The notes under the pieces: generated by a model
Told to the model about the DNA's origin: nothing
The model's input: only the letters and a program-made list of their open reading frames with translations
The model's database searches: none
Assembly (NCBI GenBank): GCA_041398845.1
Contig: JAWKTZ010000008.1
Location: 496,001 to 560,000 of the forward strand
DNA: 64,000 bases
From: Fuerstiella sp041398845
Lineage (GTDB): Bacteria > Planctomycetota > Planctomycetia > Planctomycetales > Planctomycetaceae
Direction: 5' to 3'
In this document: one piece after another, positions 62,996 through 64,000 of the stretch
Position numbering within the stretch: position 1 is the stretch's first letter
Layout: the number at the start of each line of letters is the position of its first letter
Program-made: the position numbers and the translations under genes

Positions 62996-63074
62996 TAGAG
63001 GCTATCTGAAAAAGGTGTCTGAACCTTTGGAGAGAGGCGGAGAGGGTCAGACCCCTTTTTCAGATTGCCTCTAC
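62996..63074. repeat. palindromic intergenic repeat, copy D (short form) inside the flagellar operon
   Basis: The arms (AGAGGCTATCTGAAAAAGG on the left, CTTTTTCAGATTGCCTCTA on the right) match the family. The core is reduced to TTTGGAGAGAGGCGGAGAGG. It separates flgB and flgC, and its right edge contains the last bases of flgB with its TAG stop. Confidence 0.88.
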
Positions 63075-63430
63075 GGACCTTCGATGGCCCGCTTCATGGT
63101 GTCGAACTGACTCTTCAGCAGTTGCGAATACATCTGAAACAGAATGGCGTTCTTGTTCAGTTGGCCGATTTCCCGGTCGACATCAACGTTGTTTCCATCC
63201 GCCCGCATTGACCCGGAATTGTCTTCCACAATTTCCGGTTTCACATCGGTCTCTGAACCGGATGTTGAACCCGCCATTTCACTGGCAAGGTGTTTCTCGA
63301 ACTCCACATCCAGACGGTGGTATCCCGGAGTATTGACATTGGCCAGATTCTGACTGATGACGCGATGCCGCAGATCGGCGGCATCCATCAGTCGAGGCAA
63401 ACGTTCAATCTGTTTTGAGAATTCAAGCAT
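63071..63430 (-). CDS. flgB: flagellar basal-body rod protein FlgB
   Basis: The ATG at 63430 (MLEFSKQIERLPRLMDAADL) gives 119 residues with RHRVISQNLANVNTPGYHRL, the rod-protein motif. The GTG at 63484 would add a Cys/Asp-rich 18 residues and is rejected. It is the promoter-proximal gene of the flagellar operon, whose promoter should lie in 63431-63722. Confidence 0.9.
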   Translation of the reverse strand: MLEFSKQIERLPRLMDAADLRHRVISQNLANVNTPGYHRLDVEFEKHLASEMAGSTSGSETDVKPEIVEDNSGSMRADGNNVDVDREIGQLNKNAILFQMYSQLLKSQFDTMKRAIEGP

Positions 63431-63722
63431 GTTCGACTTATCGGAATAACAGTTACAGTCGTCACAGTCGTCAAAGTCTGCCACGGCGCTTATGACGGAC
63501 TTTCAGGAGAATCCCCTGCGTCTGAGGGAAAGTCCTTCAGGGCAAAGCCGGTTCTGCCTGGAATTCCAGTCGCGCCGCGCGTCTCGGCACGGGCCGGTGA
63601 GCCACTTGACAAATTTTTGAAAACGCGAGCAAGTTCCGGCAAAGAATCTTCGATGGGTGCTGCATCTGGAATTCTCATGCGCACTCCGCCCCGCTTGTGC
63701 AAACTCAAGGTATCCCCCAAAC

Positions 63723-64000
63723 ATGACAAATCCGACTCTCGCACAACTCCCGTCAATGCCGGGTGCCGTGATCAAACTGCTGCAGATGTTTGCTGATCCC
63801 GAAGTGGGGATCAGTGATGTGGTTGACACGCTGAAGACAGATCCTGCTCTGGCCGCACGCATCCTGAAGGCCGCAAACTCGTCGTCTGTCGCCGCGTCAA
63901 GGGAAGTCAGTGATATTCGTCGAGCGGCAACGCTTCTGGGAAAAAAGACGGTGTGTACACTGGCTCTCAGCTTTTCGCTGTCAGACAGTTCGCTGGAATC
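63723..64000 (+). CDS. HDOD-domain protein (C-terminus cut by window edge)
   Basis: The ATG at 63723 begins MTNPTLAQLPSMPGAVIKLL, then ISDVVDTLKTDPALAARILK, AANSSSVAASREVSDIRRAA and TLLGKKTVCTLALSF, the first half of an HDOD domain. These proteins act in signal transduction and often adjoin chemotaxis or cyclic-di-GMP genes. It is divergent from the flagellar operon. Confidence 0.88.
   Translation, partial: MTNPTLAQLPSMPGAVIKLLQMFADPEVGISDVVDTLKTDPALAARILKAANSSSVAASREVSDIRRAATLLGKKTVCTLALSFSLSDSSLE

Overview
The window looks like a chromosomal segment of a planctomycete (inference). It is moderately GC-rich and carries families common in that phylum: DUF1580 and DUF1080 proteins, a very large Gln/Ala/Glu-rich membrane coiled-coil protein, FHA-domain proteins, a DUF2760-Hsp70-Hsp70 trio, a short UvrA paralogue, and a flagellar operon split from its other genes. 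No rRNA or phylogenetic marker beyond rpsD and pyrG is present, so a rank below phylum cannot be given.

Layout. 1-1838: an M48-type metalloprotease cut by the window edge, and a DUF1579 protein, both on the minus strand. 2107-12226: a roughly 10.1 kb integrated element bounded by a 45-bp direct repeat. The right copy is the 3' half of an intact tRNA-Pro(TGG) gene. Inside, nearly all on the minus strand and reading away from the tRNA, are a tyrosine integrase, an unknown gene, a DUF1580 protein, a primase/helicase-type ATPase, small unknowns, an M41-like HEAGH protein, and small and large terminase subunits. I see no portal, capsid or tail gene. Almost every recognisable element gene is broken by many single-base frame changes, yet the protein threads stay readable and in-frame stops are few. 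The genes outside the element are long and intact.

12663-23104: UvrA paralogue with a PPP-type phosphatase, a DUF3127 protein, an NAD-dependent epimerase, then DUF2760-Hsp70-Hsp70. 23264-29066: ammonium transporter, DegT-type aminotransferase, RND/MMPL exporter. 29488-32857: a three-gene Tad core (cpaF, tadB, tadC). 32959-41102: rpsD, pyrG, a short-chain dehydrogenase, a hemolysin III/PAQR protein, a DUF1080 secreted protein, a VOC protein, truncated hemoglobin and a histone-deacetylase-family amidohydrolase. 41257-51276: an FHA-like protein, an 1874-residue coiled-coil protein coupled to a secreted terpenoid-cyclase-repeat protein, and an unknown 643-residue protein.

51290-63430: a minus-strand flagellar operon read flgB, flgC, fliE, fliF, fliG, fliH, fliI, fliJ, a motE-like gene, fliQ, fliR, flhB, motA, motB, a second motB-like gene and an FHA gene. 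It encodes the proximal rod, MS ring, rotor, export ATPase complex, part of the export gate, and the stator. At 63723 an HDOD-domain gene starts divergently and runs off the window.

A palindromic intergenic repeat of about 80-100 bp, with arms containing GGGGTCTGACCC, occurs four times (36873, 39438, 42350, 62996), once inside the flagellar operon. A degenerate half-copy lies at 34068. A separate 27-bp-arm hairpin sits between pyrG and the convergent dehydrogenase gene.
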